NCBI RefSeq assembly: GCF_017976235.1
Contig: NZ_JACVHC010000006.1
Location: forward strand, 186,001-250,000
DNA: 64,000 nucleotides
Direction of reading: 5' to 3'
DNA from: Pseudomonas anatoliensis
Lineage (GTDB): Bacteria > Pseudomonadota > Gammaproteobacteria > Pseudomonadales > Pseudomonadaceae
In this document: piece by piece, positions 49,927 to 58,947 of the stretch
Layout: each line of letters opens with the position of its first letter
Numbering within the stretch: position 1 is the stretch's first letter
Program-made: the position numbers and the translations under genes
The notes under the pieces: model-generated
Seen by the model: the letters and a program-made list of their open reading frames with translations, nothing else
What the model was told of the DNA's origin: nothing
Databases searched by the model: none

Positions 49927-52241
49927 TTCCACATCTCCTTCAAAAACTTTTGATACTCACGCTTTTGCTGTTGGTTTTCAGCAGCCAATGCCTCAGGGGT
50001 ATAAAGCAAAGTTGGATCGTCCTTGATTTTGAAGTCTTCCAATGTGGCAGTGTGCGCATTGTTCCATGTTGGAGTATTCGTGTCGGGCCGTTCTGTGTCG
50101 CTGATTCCGAGTGCGCGGAATCTTTCAAGCTCTCTGATTTCATGAGTGTAATAGCGTTTGTCAGTGTCGGTTATTTCCAGCTCGCCTCGTATGATTTTTT
50201 CGAGCCGAGCAATCATTAACTTGTTCCCTTCGGATTCTGGAAGCCGGGCTGTATGAAGTTCGACCAGTTCTAATCCGTCTTTGGAGGGCGTTATCTGAGT
50301 CCAATCCAAATCTTCAATATCCCCACCAGCTTCTTTTGGATTGAAATCACGCCCGCTAAACGCTCCCTCGACATCAGCCCCCTCGTAAGGGCTGCTAAAG
50401 ACCACATACAACGGAGCAATCCCAGAGTCCTCCGGAAACACAATGATGAATCGTTCCCAGCCCTCGACCAGAATAGGATGCAGATCCAGACGCCCTTCAA
50501 CCGGGACAATCGGTGCGCCGGAATACGCGGTCGACTCGGTTTCGACCATTGGCGATTCGGTCGAGCTGTTACCCGGGGAGATGGCGGGTGTCCAGGTCAG
50601 GAAGTCGGTTGGCGAATCCGGGAGCGCGGCCTCGTAAACATCATTCAGCAAGTCGTAAGCCGCATTCAGAACCAGCACGCTCGAGCGAATATGAAAGTCA
50701 TCGGTCGAGGCGACGAATACTTCCGCGCCAGCGCCGAATGGCCGGACGCCCAAGCCTACCGGCATCTCCAGCGTGCCTTGTCGGTCGGCTATATCGCGCA
50801 GTGTCTGGGCAGACTCCGACGACAACTCGGAAAATGGAACGCTCATGGCAAACCGCTCGCCGTTTCCCAGGCGTGACGGCATCAATAAAGCCGCGAAACC
50901 TATCAACACCGGGCTGCCGAACAGCGCGGCGCCAGATGCTTTCACGGTCAGTAAACCTGAGCGCAGTGCATTGAGAATTGCGGAAGACGTCGCCGGGGGA
51001 ATAGGTATGGCTGTCGAAGCAAAGGAGAAATGCGGGCTGGTTGAAGCCACTACTCCTGACGCAGCATAAACACGTTGAATCTCTGGCGAATGGTGCCCAA
51101 GATTTTGAGCGTCAGCCTCAGTCGTGAAGTCCGGTTCAATGTCGTGCAGCCCTGGTTCATTTCCCAATTGCTGCTGGTTCTCTAATGTCGCCAGATGAGC
51201 TTGGCGTTTGGCTAAGGCGGTCGCGGTATCAAGGACTTTGTGGCGAAGTTCCATGCTCTTTTTATCTGCTTGAACCTGCTTTTGTATCGCCTCAATGCGC
51301 AGTTCCATTTCCGCTTGAAGGCGAGCCTGCTCAGCGGCGAACACCCGTGCGGCTGTTTCAGCATTGGCTTGTGCTTCAGCCAATGCGATCCTCAATTGCG
51401 CAATCCGCTCTCTTTCCCGAGCTTCAGCATCGGCATTGATCCGCGCCACTTCAGCGGCTAGGCGAGCCTGTTCAGCATCCCGGCGTTGTTTCTCTGCGAG
51501 TGCGGCCAGCCTTGCCTGTTCCCGAGCGCGGGCTTGCTCTTGCTCTCGGCGTGCTGCTTCGGCAAGTTCTCTCTGCCGTTGTTGTTCGGCTGCGATCCGC
51601 GCATGTTCTGCAGCCAATCGCTGGGCTTCTTGCGCAGCGGCAGCCGCTTGCGCCTGATCATTGGCCAGCACGGCGGACAGCCAGTTCTGCACATTGATTT
51701 GCTGTTGATTGAGAAGCTGGACAGTCTGATTTAGCAGCCTCGCTTCATGGGCCGCCCGATAGGACTGACTCCATAGCTCTCGCACGGGCGGGCCTGTGCG
51801 GTTCGTTCGCCGGATAGCCGAGGCCTGATTCAGAAAATCATTGAAGTTTTTACCCAGCGGATCACTTCCAAAAAAACGATTGGCAATAGTGATCTGCTCG
51901 TGAAGTTGAGCGGACTTGCGTTGAATGAGGGTATTTCTTACATCCAGTTCGCGGACTATTGCTGCCGCGGGTGGTAGTGGACTGGTTGACCGTTCCAGCC
52001 GTGTTGCAGCGAGTTCATTCTCAATGGATTGAGGCAATGAGATGGACTTCGCGCTGAACTCCTGTTCCAGGGTGACTTGAGTTTCGTACATTAGTTCGCG
52101 GGTTTTATGGTTGGCGCCTGCCGGCCCAAACATGCCGCTATAGGAATAGCCCTGATTGCTTTCCTTGAAGGGGTCGTAATGATCAGGGGCGGGTGCATTA
52201 ATATGTGTTGCATCAAGTATCAAGGGTGGAGGTCTTTGCAT
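49923..52241 (-). CDS. S-type pyocin-like bacteriocin with unassigned C-terminal toxin domain
   Basis: About 772 residues. Layout (numbered from the upstream ATG at 52247): a Pro-rich N-terminus with the Gly-containing segment GYSYSGMFGPAG (about 33-44), then a helical region (about 60-195). An Ala/Glu/Arg coiled coil follows (about 200-355, repeats such as EQARLAAL) and a hydrophobic stretch (about 400-460). The S-type pyocin translocation domain (about 465-620) includes VGLGVRPFGAGAEVFVASTDD and ending PLYVVFSSP. The last 150 residues are the likely toxin, with RYYTHEIRELERFRALG and WNNAHTATLEDF. I cannot assign this domain to a named nuclease or pore class. The ATG at 52241 has AGGA at better spacing than 52247. 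No LexA box or PrtN P-box was recognised upstream. Confidence 0.85.
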   Translation of the reverse strand: MQRPPPLILDATHINAPAPDHYDPFKESNQGYSYSGMFGPAGANHKTRELMYETQVTLEQEFSAKSISLPQSIENELAATRLERSTSPLPPAAAIVRELDVRNTLIQRKSAQLHEQITIANRFFGSDPLGKNFNDFLNQASAIRRTNRTGPPVRELWSQSYRAAHEARLLNQTVQLLNQQQINVQNWLSAVLANDQAQAAAAAQEAQRLAAEHARIAAEQQRQRELAEAARREQEQARAREQARLAALAEKQRRDAEQARLAAEVARINADAEARERERIAQLRIALAEAQANAETAARVFAAEQARLQAEMELRIEAIQKQVQADKKSMELRHKVLDTATALAKRQAHLATLENQQQLGNEPGLHDIEPDFTTEADAQNLGHHSPEIQRVYAASGVVASTSPHFSFASTAIPIPPATSSAILNALRSGLLTVKASGAALFGSPVLIGFAALLMPSRLGNGERFAMSVPFSELSSESAQTLRDIADRQGTLEMPVGLGVRPFGAGAEVFVASTDDFHIRSSVLVLNAAYDLLNDVYEAALPDSPTDFLTWTPAISPGNSSTESPMVETESTAYSGAPIVPVEGRLDLHPILVEGWERFIIVFPEDSGIAPLYVVFSSPYEGADVEGAFSGRDFNPKEAGGDIEDLDWTQITPSKDGLELVELHTARLPESEGNKLMIARLEKIIRGELEITDTDKRYYTHEIRELERFRALGISDTERPDTNTPTWNNAHTATLEDFKIKDDPTLLYTPEALAAENQQQKREYQKFLKEMWK

Positions 52242-52514
52242 ATTCATGTCCTTTTGAATTGCGTGGCGGCTCGCTGGAAAGTAGGCGCGGGCGATAGTGA
52301 CTTCCGTGTCACCGGCGAATATTTGAGATGTTTCAAGTTACATCAGAATTGCTGTTGCAAAATCCGAGAAGCTTGTAAGTAACAAGGCGTTGTTTTGAGA
52401 GGTTTTTCGCAGACTAATAGCGAAGTGAGGAGGATTCTTCTGCGCTGCAGGAAAGGTCCGACGTTTTTCTCGGAATGTTTTTACAGTTCGTAGGGATGCC
52501 TTTTTCAACAGCCA
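52242..52514. other. Promoter region of the pyocin-like gene
   Basis: An AT-rich stretch upstream of the bacteriocin gene without a supported ORF. It presumably holds its promoter, but no convincing regulatory site could be named. Confidence 0.5.
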
Positions 52515-52543
52515 TAAAAAAGGCCGCTGCAAACGCAGCGGCC
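52515..52543 (-). terminator. Orphan intrinsic terminator on the minus strand
   Basis: A 9-bp stem, GGCCGCTGC/GCAGCGGCC with an AAAC loop (52522-52543), is followed on the minus strand by TTTTTTA. No minus-strand gene is evident to its right, so it ends an unrecognised transcript. It also insulates the pyocin gene from upstream minus-strand transcription. Confidence 0.75.
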
Positions 52544-52600
52544 AAGGTAAGACGTTGGATCAAGGAGCTACAAATCAACGTCAGTGAACACCGGGGCGAT
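52515..52600 (-). ncRNA. Candidate small RNA ending at the orphan terminator
   Basis: On the minus strand a perfect -35 hexamer TTGACA lies at 52634-52629, with only a weak -10 (3 of 6 matches) after 16 bp. A start near 52600 would give an RNA of about 85 nt ending at the terminator. This is a speculative call based on promoter-terminator spacing. Confidence 0.22.
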
Positions 52601-52962
52601 AAACCGAATCTTCGATTCATCTGAAATCTGTCAACAGTGGCCTGAATTGCTCAGTAGCCAAGGCTGGGTGCTTTTCGGCGTGTCCCGTGAAAGCCCGCTC
52701 AGAATACGGTTTCAAATCTGTAGGAAAAATACCGATTCCAGACATGCACTGTTACGGGGCATGCAACAGTCTGCAGCGGCTGATGTGCACCATGCGCGGC
52801 ACTGATGATTCTCTATCCAGCCTATCCATGATCGATGCAAAGCCGCGTACTGCATGGGCATTCATCCTTTCGAGCGACAACGCGAATACCTCCTTGGTGC
52901 GCTTATCGACCCGGTCACGCGGCAGTAGGGTGGGGCCTTCTGTCACTCACCGGGGAAGACGC
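52601..52962. other. Region upstream of the DUF1302 gene
   Basis: No gene is supported here. The DUF1302 frame is open through part of it, but the predicted protein is atypical before the signal peptide, so it is treated as leader and promoter DNA. Confidence 0.5.
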
Positions 52963-54756
52963 ATGACAACAAAAACAATGCGCGCCATCTTCACACCGCA
53001 GGCGCTGGCAGCCGCGGTGGCTCTGGGTTGCTGTGCCCAGGCGCATGCGGTTGCTTTCAATATCGGAGAAATCGAGGGCACGTTCGATTCGTCGCTCTCG
53101 GTCGGTGCGAGTTGGGGCATGCGCGATGCCGACAAGTCGCTGGTCGGTACGGTCAACGGTGGGACCGGGCAATCCTCGACCGGTGATGACGGGCGTTTGA
53201 ACTTCAAGAAGGGCGAGACTTTCTCGAAAATCGTTAAAGGCATTCACGACCTCGAACTCAAGTACGGCGATACCGGTGTGTTCGTGCGTGGCAAATATTG
53301 GTACGACTTTGAACTCAAGGACGAGGACCGCGAGTTCAAGCAGATCAGTGACAGTGGCCGCAAGGAAGGCGCCAAATCATCCGGCGCGCAAATTCTCGAT
53401 GCATTCGTCTATCACAACTATTCCATCGGCGACCTGCCGGGCACCGTGCGCGCCGGCAAACAAGTGGTCAGTTGGGGCGAAAGTACTTTCATCGGCAACT
53501 CGATCAACAGCATCAACCCGATCGACGTGTCGGCATTCCGTCGTCCCGGTGCAGAGATCAAGGAAGGCCTGATTCCGGTGAACATGTTGTTCGGCTCCCA
53601 GGGCCTGACCGACCAGTTGACCATCGAAGGCTTCTATCAACTGGAGTGGGACCAGACCGTTGTCGACAACTGCGGTACGTTCTTCGGCGTCGACGTGGTG
53701 GCGGACGGCTGCTCCAGCGGCTACACCGTCGGCAACCCGGCCATTGCGCCGCTGGTGCCGTTGACCACCGCGTTTGGTCAGGGCATTCAGGTCACCCGCG
53801 AGGGCGTAGTCATCCCGCGCGGCGGCGACCGCGATGCGCGGGATTCCGGGCAGTGGGGCACGGCATTGCGCTGGCTCGGCGACGATACCGAGTACGGCCT
53901 CTATTTCATGAACTACCACAGCCGCACGCCAACAGTCGGCACCACCACCGCAGGGCTTTCGACTCTGGCGGCATTGCCGGGCATGGTCGGTATTGCCAAC
54001 GGTCTGGCTCCCGGCAGCGGTGCCGGGCTGGCGCAAAGTGTGATGCTCGGGCGCGGTGGCTACTACCTCGAATACCCGGAAGACATTCGCCTGTACGGTG
54101 CGAGTTTCTCTACCACGCTGCCCACCGGCACCGCATGGACCGGCGAGATCAGCTACCGACCGAACGCTCCGGTGCAAGTCAGCACCAATGACCTGACGCT
54201 GGCATTGCTCAACCCGATCGCCGGCGGCGCAGCTTCGCCGATCGCCACCTCGCCGGGTTCGGACAATACGGGATACCGGCGCAAGGAAGTGACGCAGATC
54301 CAGAGCACCCTGACGCACTTCTTCGACCAAGTGCTGGGCGCCCAACGCCTGACCCTGGTCGGTGAAGCGGCGGTGGTACGGGTCGGCGGTCTGGAGTCGC
54401 GCAGCAAGCTGCGTTATGGCCGCGATTCGGTATACGGCCAATACGGTTTTGGTGGCGACACGGACGGCTTTGTCACCTCGACTTCGTGGGGCTATCGCGG
54501 CCGCGCCATCCTCGATTACGCCAACGTGATCGGCGGGATCAACCTCAAACCCAACCTGTCGTGGTCGCACGACGTCGCCGGTTATGGCCCCAACGGCCTG
54601 TTCAACGAAGGCGCCAAAGCGATCAGCGTCGGCGTCGATGCCGACTATCGCAACACCTACACCGCGAGCCTCAGCTACACCGACTTTTTCGGTGGCGACT
54701 ACAACGTCCTCGAAGACCGTGACTTCGTCGCTCTGAGCTTCGGCGTGAACTTCTGA
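52963..54756 (+). CDS. DUF1302 outer-membrane-type protein
   Basis: A 597-residue exported protein. The signal peptide is MRAIFTPQALAAAVALGCCA with likely cleavage after AHAVA. The mature part is rich in aromatic, Gly and polar beta-strand patterns (for example RAGKQVVSWGESTFIGNS and the final DRDFVALSFGVNF ending in Phe), as in outer-membrane barrels. DUF1302 genes usually precede DUF1329 genes, as here. A role in envelope lipid or hydrophobic substrate transport has been suggested for such pairs; it is not established for this one. The ATG at 52963 follows GGGGAAG. Confidence 0.87.
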   Translation: MTTKTMRAIFTPQALAAAVALGCCAQAHAVAFNIGEIEGTFDSSLSVGASWGMRDADKSLVGTVNGGTGQSSTGDDGRLNFKKGETFSKIVKGIHDLELKYGDTGVFVRGKYWYDFELKDEDREFKQISDSGRKEGAKSSGAQILDAFVYHNYSIGDLPGTVRAGKQVVSWGESTFIGNSINSINPIDVSAFRRPGAEIKEGLIPVNMLFGSQGLTDQLTIEGFYQLEWDQTVVDNCGTFFGVDVVADGCSSGYTVGNPAIAPLVPLTTAFGQGIQVTREGVVIPRGGDRDARDSGQWGTALRWLGDDTEYGLYFMNYHSRTPTVGTTTAGLSTLAALPGMVGIANGLAPGSGAGLAQSVMLGRGGYYLEYPEDIRLYGASFSTTLPTGTAWTGEISYRPNAPVQVSTNDLTLALLNPIAGGAASPIATSPGSDNTGYRRKEVTQIQSTLTHFFDQVLGAQRLTLVGEAAVVRVGGLESRSKLRYGRDSVYGQYGFGGDTDGFVTSTSWGYRGRAILDYANVIGGINLKPNLSWSHDVAGYGPNGLFNEGAKAISVGVDADYRNTYTASLSYTDFFGGDYNVLEDRDFVALSFGVNF

Positions 54757-54770
54757 TCTGCCCGAGAAGG

Positions 54771-56147
54771 ATGAAAGCAATGCGCAAAATGATTCTGCAA
54801 TGCGGTGTGCTGGCCCTGAGTCTGCTGGCGGCCAACGTGATGGCGGCGGTGTCGCCGGATGAGGCGAACAAACTCGGCACCAGCCTGACCCCGCTGGGTG
54901 CCGAGAAGGCCGGCAACGCCGACGGCTCGATCCCGGCATGGACGGGCGGCATCGCGAAAAACGCTGGTGCGGTGGACAGTAAAGGCTTTGTCGCCGACCC
55001 GTTCGCCAATGAAAAACCGCTGTTCACCATCACCGCTGCCAACGTCGATCAGTACAAAAGCAAACTGTCTGAAGGTCAGGTAGCGATGTTCAAACGCTAT
55101 CCGGAGACCTACAAGATCCCGGTCTATCCGACCCACCGCACCGTTGCCGCACCGCCGGAAATCTACGAATCGGCCAAGCGTAGCGCCCTTAACGTTACCA
55201 CCATCAACGACGGTAACGGCCTGGCCAACTTCACCGGCAATCGCTACTACGCCTTCCCGATTCCGAAGAATGGCGTGGAAGTCTTGTGGAACCACATCAC
55301 CCGTTATCACGGCGGCAACGTCAAGCGGATCATCACCCAGGTGACACCGCAAACCAACGGCAGCTACACGCCGATCCGCTTCGAAGAAGAGATCGCCGTG
55401 CCGCAACTGATGAAGGATATCGATCCGGATAAAGCCGCCAACGTGCTGACCTTCTTCAAACAGTCGGTGACGGCTCCGGCGCGGCTGGCCGGCAACGTGC
55501 TGCTGGTGCACGAAACCCTTGATCAGGTGAAGGAACCGCGCCTGGCGTGGATCTACAACGCCGGTCAGCGTCGCGTCCGGCGCGCGCCGCAAGTGGCCTA
55601 CGACGGCCCGGGCACCGCCGCCGATGGCCTGCGCACTTCGGACAACTTCGATATGTTCTCCGGTGCACCGGATCGTTACGACTGGAAACTGGTCGGCAAA
55701 AAGGAAATGTACATTCCGTACAACAGCTACAAACTCGACTCGCCGAAGCTCAAGTACGACGACATCGTCAAGGCCGGGCACATCAATCAGGACCTGACGC
55801 GCTACGAGCTGCACCGCGTGTGGGAGGTGATCGGCACGGTCAAGGCGAACGAGCGGCACATCTACGCCAAGCGCCACATGTACATCGACGAGGACAGCTG
55901 GCAAGTGGCGCTCGCCGATCACTACGACGGTCGCGGGCAACTGTGGCGCGTCGCCGAAGGTCACGCCGAGTACTACTACGATCATCAGGCTCCGGCCTAC
56001 ACCCTCGAAGCGCTCTACGACATTATTGCCGGCCGCTACATCGCGCTGGGGATGAAGAACGAAGAGAAGCACGGCTACGAATTCGGCTTTGAAGCCAAGG
56101 CTGCCGACTACACGCCAGCGGCCCTGCGTACAGAGGGTGTGCGGTAA
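54771..56147 (+). CDS. DUF1329 periplasmic protein (LolB-like fold)
   Basis: A 458-residue exported protein with a signal peptide (ILQCGVLALSLLAANVMAA). The mature start AVSPDEANKLGTSLTPLGAEKAGNADGSIPAWTGG is the DUF1329 hallmark. Further family blocks are NRYYAFPIPKNGVEVLWNHI and YELHRVWEVIGTVKANERH. The domain is a large LolB/LppX-like half barrel and may carry lipids. It starts 14 bp after DUF1302 and ends at a strong terminator, so the pair forms one operon. Confidence 0.9.
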   Translation: MKAMRKMILQCGVLALSLLAANVMAAVSPDEANKLGTSLTPLGAEKAGNADGSIPAWTGGIAKNAGAVDSKGFVADPFANEKPLFTITAANVDQYKSKLSEGQVAMFKRYPETYKIPVYPTHRTVAAPPEIYESAKRSALNVTTINDGNGLANFTGNRYYAFPIPKNGVEVLWNHITRYHGGNVKRIITQVTPQTNGSYTPIRFEEEIAVPQLMKDIDPDKAANVLTFFKQSVTAPARLAGNVLLVHETLDQVKEPRLAWIYNAGQRRVRRAPQVAYDGPGTAADGLRTSDNFDMFSGAPDRYDWKLVGKKEMYIPYNSYKLDSPKLKYDDIVKAGHINQDLTRYELHRVWEVIGTVKANERHIYAKRHMYIDEDSWQVALADHYDGRGQLWRVAEGHAEYYYDHQAPAYTLEALYDIIAGRYIALGMKNEEKHGYEFGFEAKAADYTPAALRTEGVR

Positions 56148-56170
56148 CGGTTCTGATACATCGGCTGAAC

Positions 56171-56198
56171 AAAAGGCGACCGCGCGGTCGCCTTTTTT
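56171..56198 (+). terminator. Intrinsic terminator of the DUF1302-DUF1329 operon
   Basis: A perfect 12-bp stem, AAAAGGCGACCG/CGGTCGCCTTTT around CG, with a T-run, 23 bp after the stop. Confidence 0.93.
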
Positions 56199-56286
56199 AT
56201 GGCCGCTAATCAGCGCGCTGAATACTTGTCAACAAGCCGCCGGGAGAGGGCTAGGGTGAGCTCACAACTATAAAAAGGCTCATCCG

Positions 56287-58842
56287 ATGACCGCCATGAC
56301 TGCTTGTCTGGATCGCCCCGGTTTTCTCCCCAGACTGTCCTCCCATCACCAGCCACGTACGCGATTGAGCGAGCCATTGCTGGCGTCGGTGGCACGGGTC
56401 AGGCTCATTTGTGCACCCGCCGGCAGCGGCAAGAGCGCGCTGCTCGCCGAGTGCCTGCTTCAAGCGCCGCAACGTTGCGAAGTGTGCTGGCTACCACTGG
56501 CTGGCGCCGCTTTGAGTGTCGACGAATTTTGTCTGCGATTGGCACAGGCGTTGGGACTGGCAGAAACAACGGAGTCCGGTCTGGTCGCTGCGCTGAGTCG
56601 CTGGTCGTTGCCGACCTGGCTGTTTATCGATGACTACTGTCGGCTGCCGGAACCTGCGCTTGATGCGTTGCTTGACCGTTTGCTGACGGTCAGTAGCCCG
56701 GCGTTCACCTGGTGGATCGGCACCCGCCGACGGCCGCAATGCAACTGGCCGCGGTTGCTGCTCGACGACGAACTGTACGAGTGTGAAAGCGCGACGCTGG
56801 CGCTGTCTGCGGACGAAATCGCCCAGGCGCTGCGACATCTGTCGCCCGAGCAGGCAAGCAGTGTGGCTGCACGTATCGTCCAGCGTACCGGTGGTTGGTG
56901 CGCCGGGGTGCGCATGGCGCTGCTGCAAAAGTGTGACTGGTCGCAAAGCAATCAGCCGCAGCAACGGGTGGATACGCTGCTGGATTATCTGCAACACGAA
57001 CTCTTCAATAACCTCACGCCGGAGCTGGCCGAGAACTGGCGGGTGCTCGCGCATCTACCGCGCTTCAATGCCGAGCTGTGTGAGCATCTGTTTGGTGCCG
57101 GAGAGGGCGCACAGTGCCTGCGCACCCTGCAAACACTGGGCTGCTTTATCGAGCCGTGGCACGACTCGGCCGACTGGCTGCGGGTTTTTCCACCGTTGTC
57201 GCGGGTGATGCGCGACGAACAATGGCCCGCAGGTCGTTCCTGGCATCGGCGGGCGTGTCAGTGGTTTTCCTGGCGGCAGGATTGGCGTTCGGCCTTCGAA
57301 CAGGCGTTGCTCGCCGAAGAACATGAAATCGCCGTCAGCCTGTTGCAGCACTTCAGCTTCGAGCATTTGTTTGAAGAGCAAACCGTGGTCCTGTTACTGC
57401 AATTGCATGAGCAACAGAGTGAAGAGTTGACCCTGAGCACGCCACAACTGGTCGGTCTGATCACAGCTGCATTGCTCTTCGCCGGTCGTTTTGAACAGGC
57501 GGCGCAATGCATCGAGCATTTAGGGCGGTTCATGCCGCAGCCTTCGCCAGCTCATGAGCGGCAATTGATTGCGCGTTGGCAAACGTTGAAGGGGTGGTTA
57601 CTGCATCTGGAAGGGCGGATGGAGGGCGCTCACGAATACTTTTCGCAAGCGTTGGAGGTACTCGATTTCGATAACTGGATCGCTCGGGTGATGTGCTTGT
57701 CAGGGTTGACCCAGCAGGCGTTGTTGCGCGGCGAACTGGACGTAGCCCATGCCCGTAATCGTCAGGCACTGTGTCTGGCACGGGCGCAAGGCTCGCTGGT
57801 TTTCGAAGCACTGCTGGAGCTTGATCACGGGCAATTGCTCGAACAGCGCGGCGCGGCACCTCGGGCTGAAAGTCTTTTGGCGGGCGTGCATGATTTACTC
57901 GTCCGGCAACCGAACCGCCTGACCCCGCTGTTGGGACGGATTGCGCTGCGTCGTGGGCGTCTTGCGCTGAGTCAGGGCCAGGATGTCTTGGCGGCGGATT
58001 TTTTCCAGTCCGGTCTGGACGGTTGCGGGCGCAACCATGACAAGCGTGCCCTCTACGGCTATCTGGGGCTGGCGCAACTGGCTGCCAATCAGGCGGATTA
58101 TGAGAAAGCGTTCGTGTGGCTGCGCGATGCGGAACGGCTGATGCAACAGCGGCAGATTCCAGACACGGTTTATCGTGGCGTGGTGTTGCAAGTCAGCAGT
58201 CTGTTCTGGCTGCAGCAGGGCCGTCATGAGCTGGCGTGCGAGGCGATGGCACGTCTGTTACGGCACTATCAAGGAGCGGACGCTTTGCAGGCGCCGCCGG
58301 CAACACTCGAGTTGATTCCCCGCGTCGAGTACTTGTTGATCCTTGCTGAGGCAGGGTCAGGCTCGGCTCGCAACCCGATGGGCCGGCTACAGCGTCTGCT
58401 CGAAACGGCGCAGCGCTGCAGGATGCTCATTCTGGAAACCGACTTGCATCTGGCGATGGCAGAAGTGGCCTTTTCGCAGGGTGATCAGACTTCGGCGCGC
58501 GCCAGCCTGCAGCAGGGTCTGGAGCTGAGTCGTCAATATGGGCTGCATCAGGCGTTGCGTGAACTGCAACTGCGCCACCCGGGGCTGTTGCAAATACTGG
58601 CAAACACGGTTTCGGAGCCGGCCACTGTTGAAGTGGCGAGCGGTAGTGGTTTGCTCAGTCAACGTGAGTTGGAAGTTTTACGCCTGATTGCCAAGGGCCA
58701 TTCCAATCAACAGATTGCAGATGAGCTGTTTATTTCTCTGCACACGGTGAAGACTCACGCCAGGCGGATACATGGAAAACTGGGCGTCGAGCGAAGAACG
58801 CAGGCTGTAGCCAGTGCCAAGTTGCTGGGGTTTGAGCTGTAG
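56287..58842 (+). CDS. Large MalT-type LuxR-family ATP-dependent regulator
   Basis: An 851-residue LAL regulator. It has an N-terminal P-loop NTPase (Walker A CAPAGSGKSALLAE, about residue 40), winged-helix and TPR-like helical repeats in the middle (about 330-750) and a C-terminal LuxR HTH (about 785-848). The HTH contains LSQRELEVLRLIAKGHSNQQIADEL and HTVKTHARRIHGKLGV. The ligand is unknown. It lies just after the DUF1302-DUF1329 operon on the same strand with a terminator between, so it is the likely regulator of that pair. Confidence 0.92.
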   Translation: MTAMTACLDRPGFLPRLSSHHQPRTRLSEPLLASVARVRLICAPAGSGKSALLAECLLQAPQRCEVCWLPLAGAALSVDEFCLRLAQALGLAETTESGLVAALSRWSLPTWLFIDDYCRLPEPALDALLDRLLTVSSPAFTWWIGTRRRPQCNWPRLLLDDELYECESATLALSADEIAQALRHLSPEQASSVAARIVQRTGGWCAGVRMALLQKCDWSQSNQPQQRVDTLLDYLQHELFNNLTPELAENWRVLAHLPRFNAELCEHLFGAGEGAQCLRTLQTLGCFIEPWHDSADWLRVFPPLSRVMRDEQWPAGRSWHRRACQWFSWRQDWRSAFEQALLAEEHEIAVSLLQHFSFEHLFEEQTVVLLLQLHEQQSEELTLSTPQLVGLITAALLFAGRFEQAAQCIEHLGRFMPQPSPAHERQLIARWQTLKGWLLHLEGRMEGAHEYFSQALEVLDFDNWIARVMCLSGLTQQALLRGELDVAHARNRQALCLARAQGSLVFEALLELDHGQLLEQRGAAPRAESLLAGVHDLLVRQPNRLTPLLGRIALRRGRLALSQGQDVLAADFFQSGLDGCGRNHDKRALYGYLGLAQLAANQADYEKAFVWLRDAERLMQQRQIPDTVYRGVVLQVSSLFWLQQGRHELACEAMARLLRHYQGADALQAPPATLELIPRVEYLLILAEAGSGSARNPMGRLQRLLETAQRCRMLILETDLHLAMAEVAFSQGDQTSARASLQQGLELSRQYGLHQALRELQLRHPGLLQILANTVSEPATVEVASGSGLLSQRELEVLRLIAKGHSNQQIADELFISLHTVKTHARRIHGKLGVERRTQAVASAKLLGFEL

Positions 58843-58947
58843 CAATAGTTTTCAAAGAGATTGTGCAAGAGGAAGCGGCGGGCGACAGCAAAACTGTGTT
58901 GCTGCAACCCTTCACAACGTCGCTGACCGGCGGATCGACGCAGGCGG

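Noticed and set aside
52248..52514. LexA box or PrtN P-box upstream of the pyocin-like gene
   Set aside because: No CTG-N10-CAG palindrome of the expected form and no clear ATTGNNGT tandem was found by eye.
52687..52962. N-terminal extension of the DUF1302 protein by 92 residues
   Set aside because: The extension would bury a good signal peptide, has no ribosome binding site at its start and an atypical composition; the ATG at 52963 has GGGGAAG upstream.
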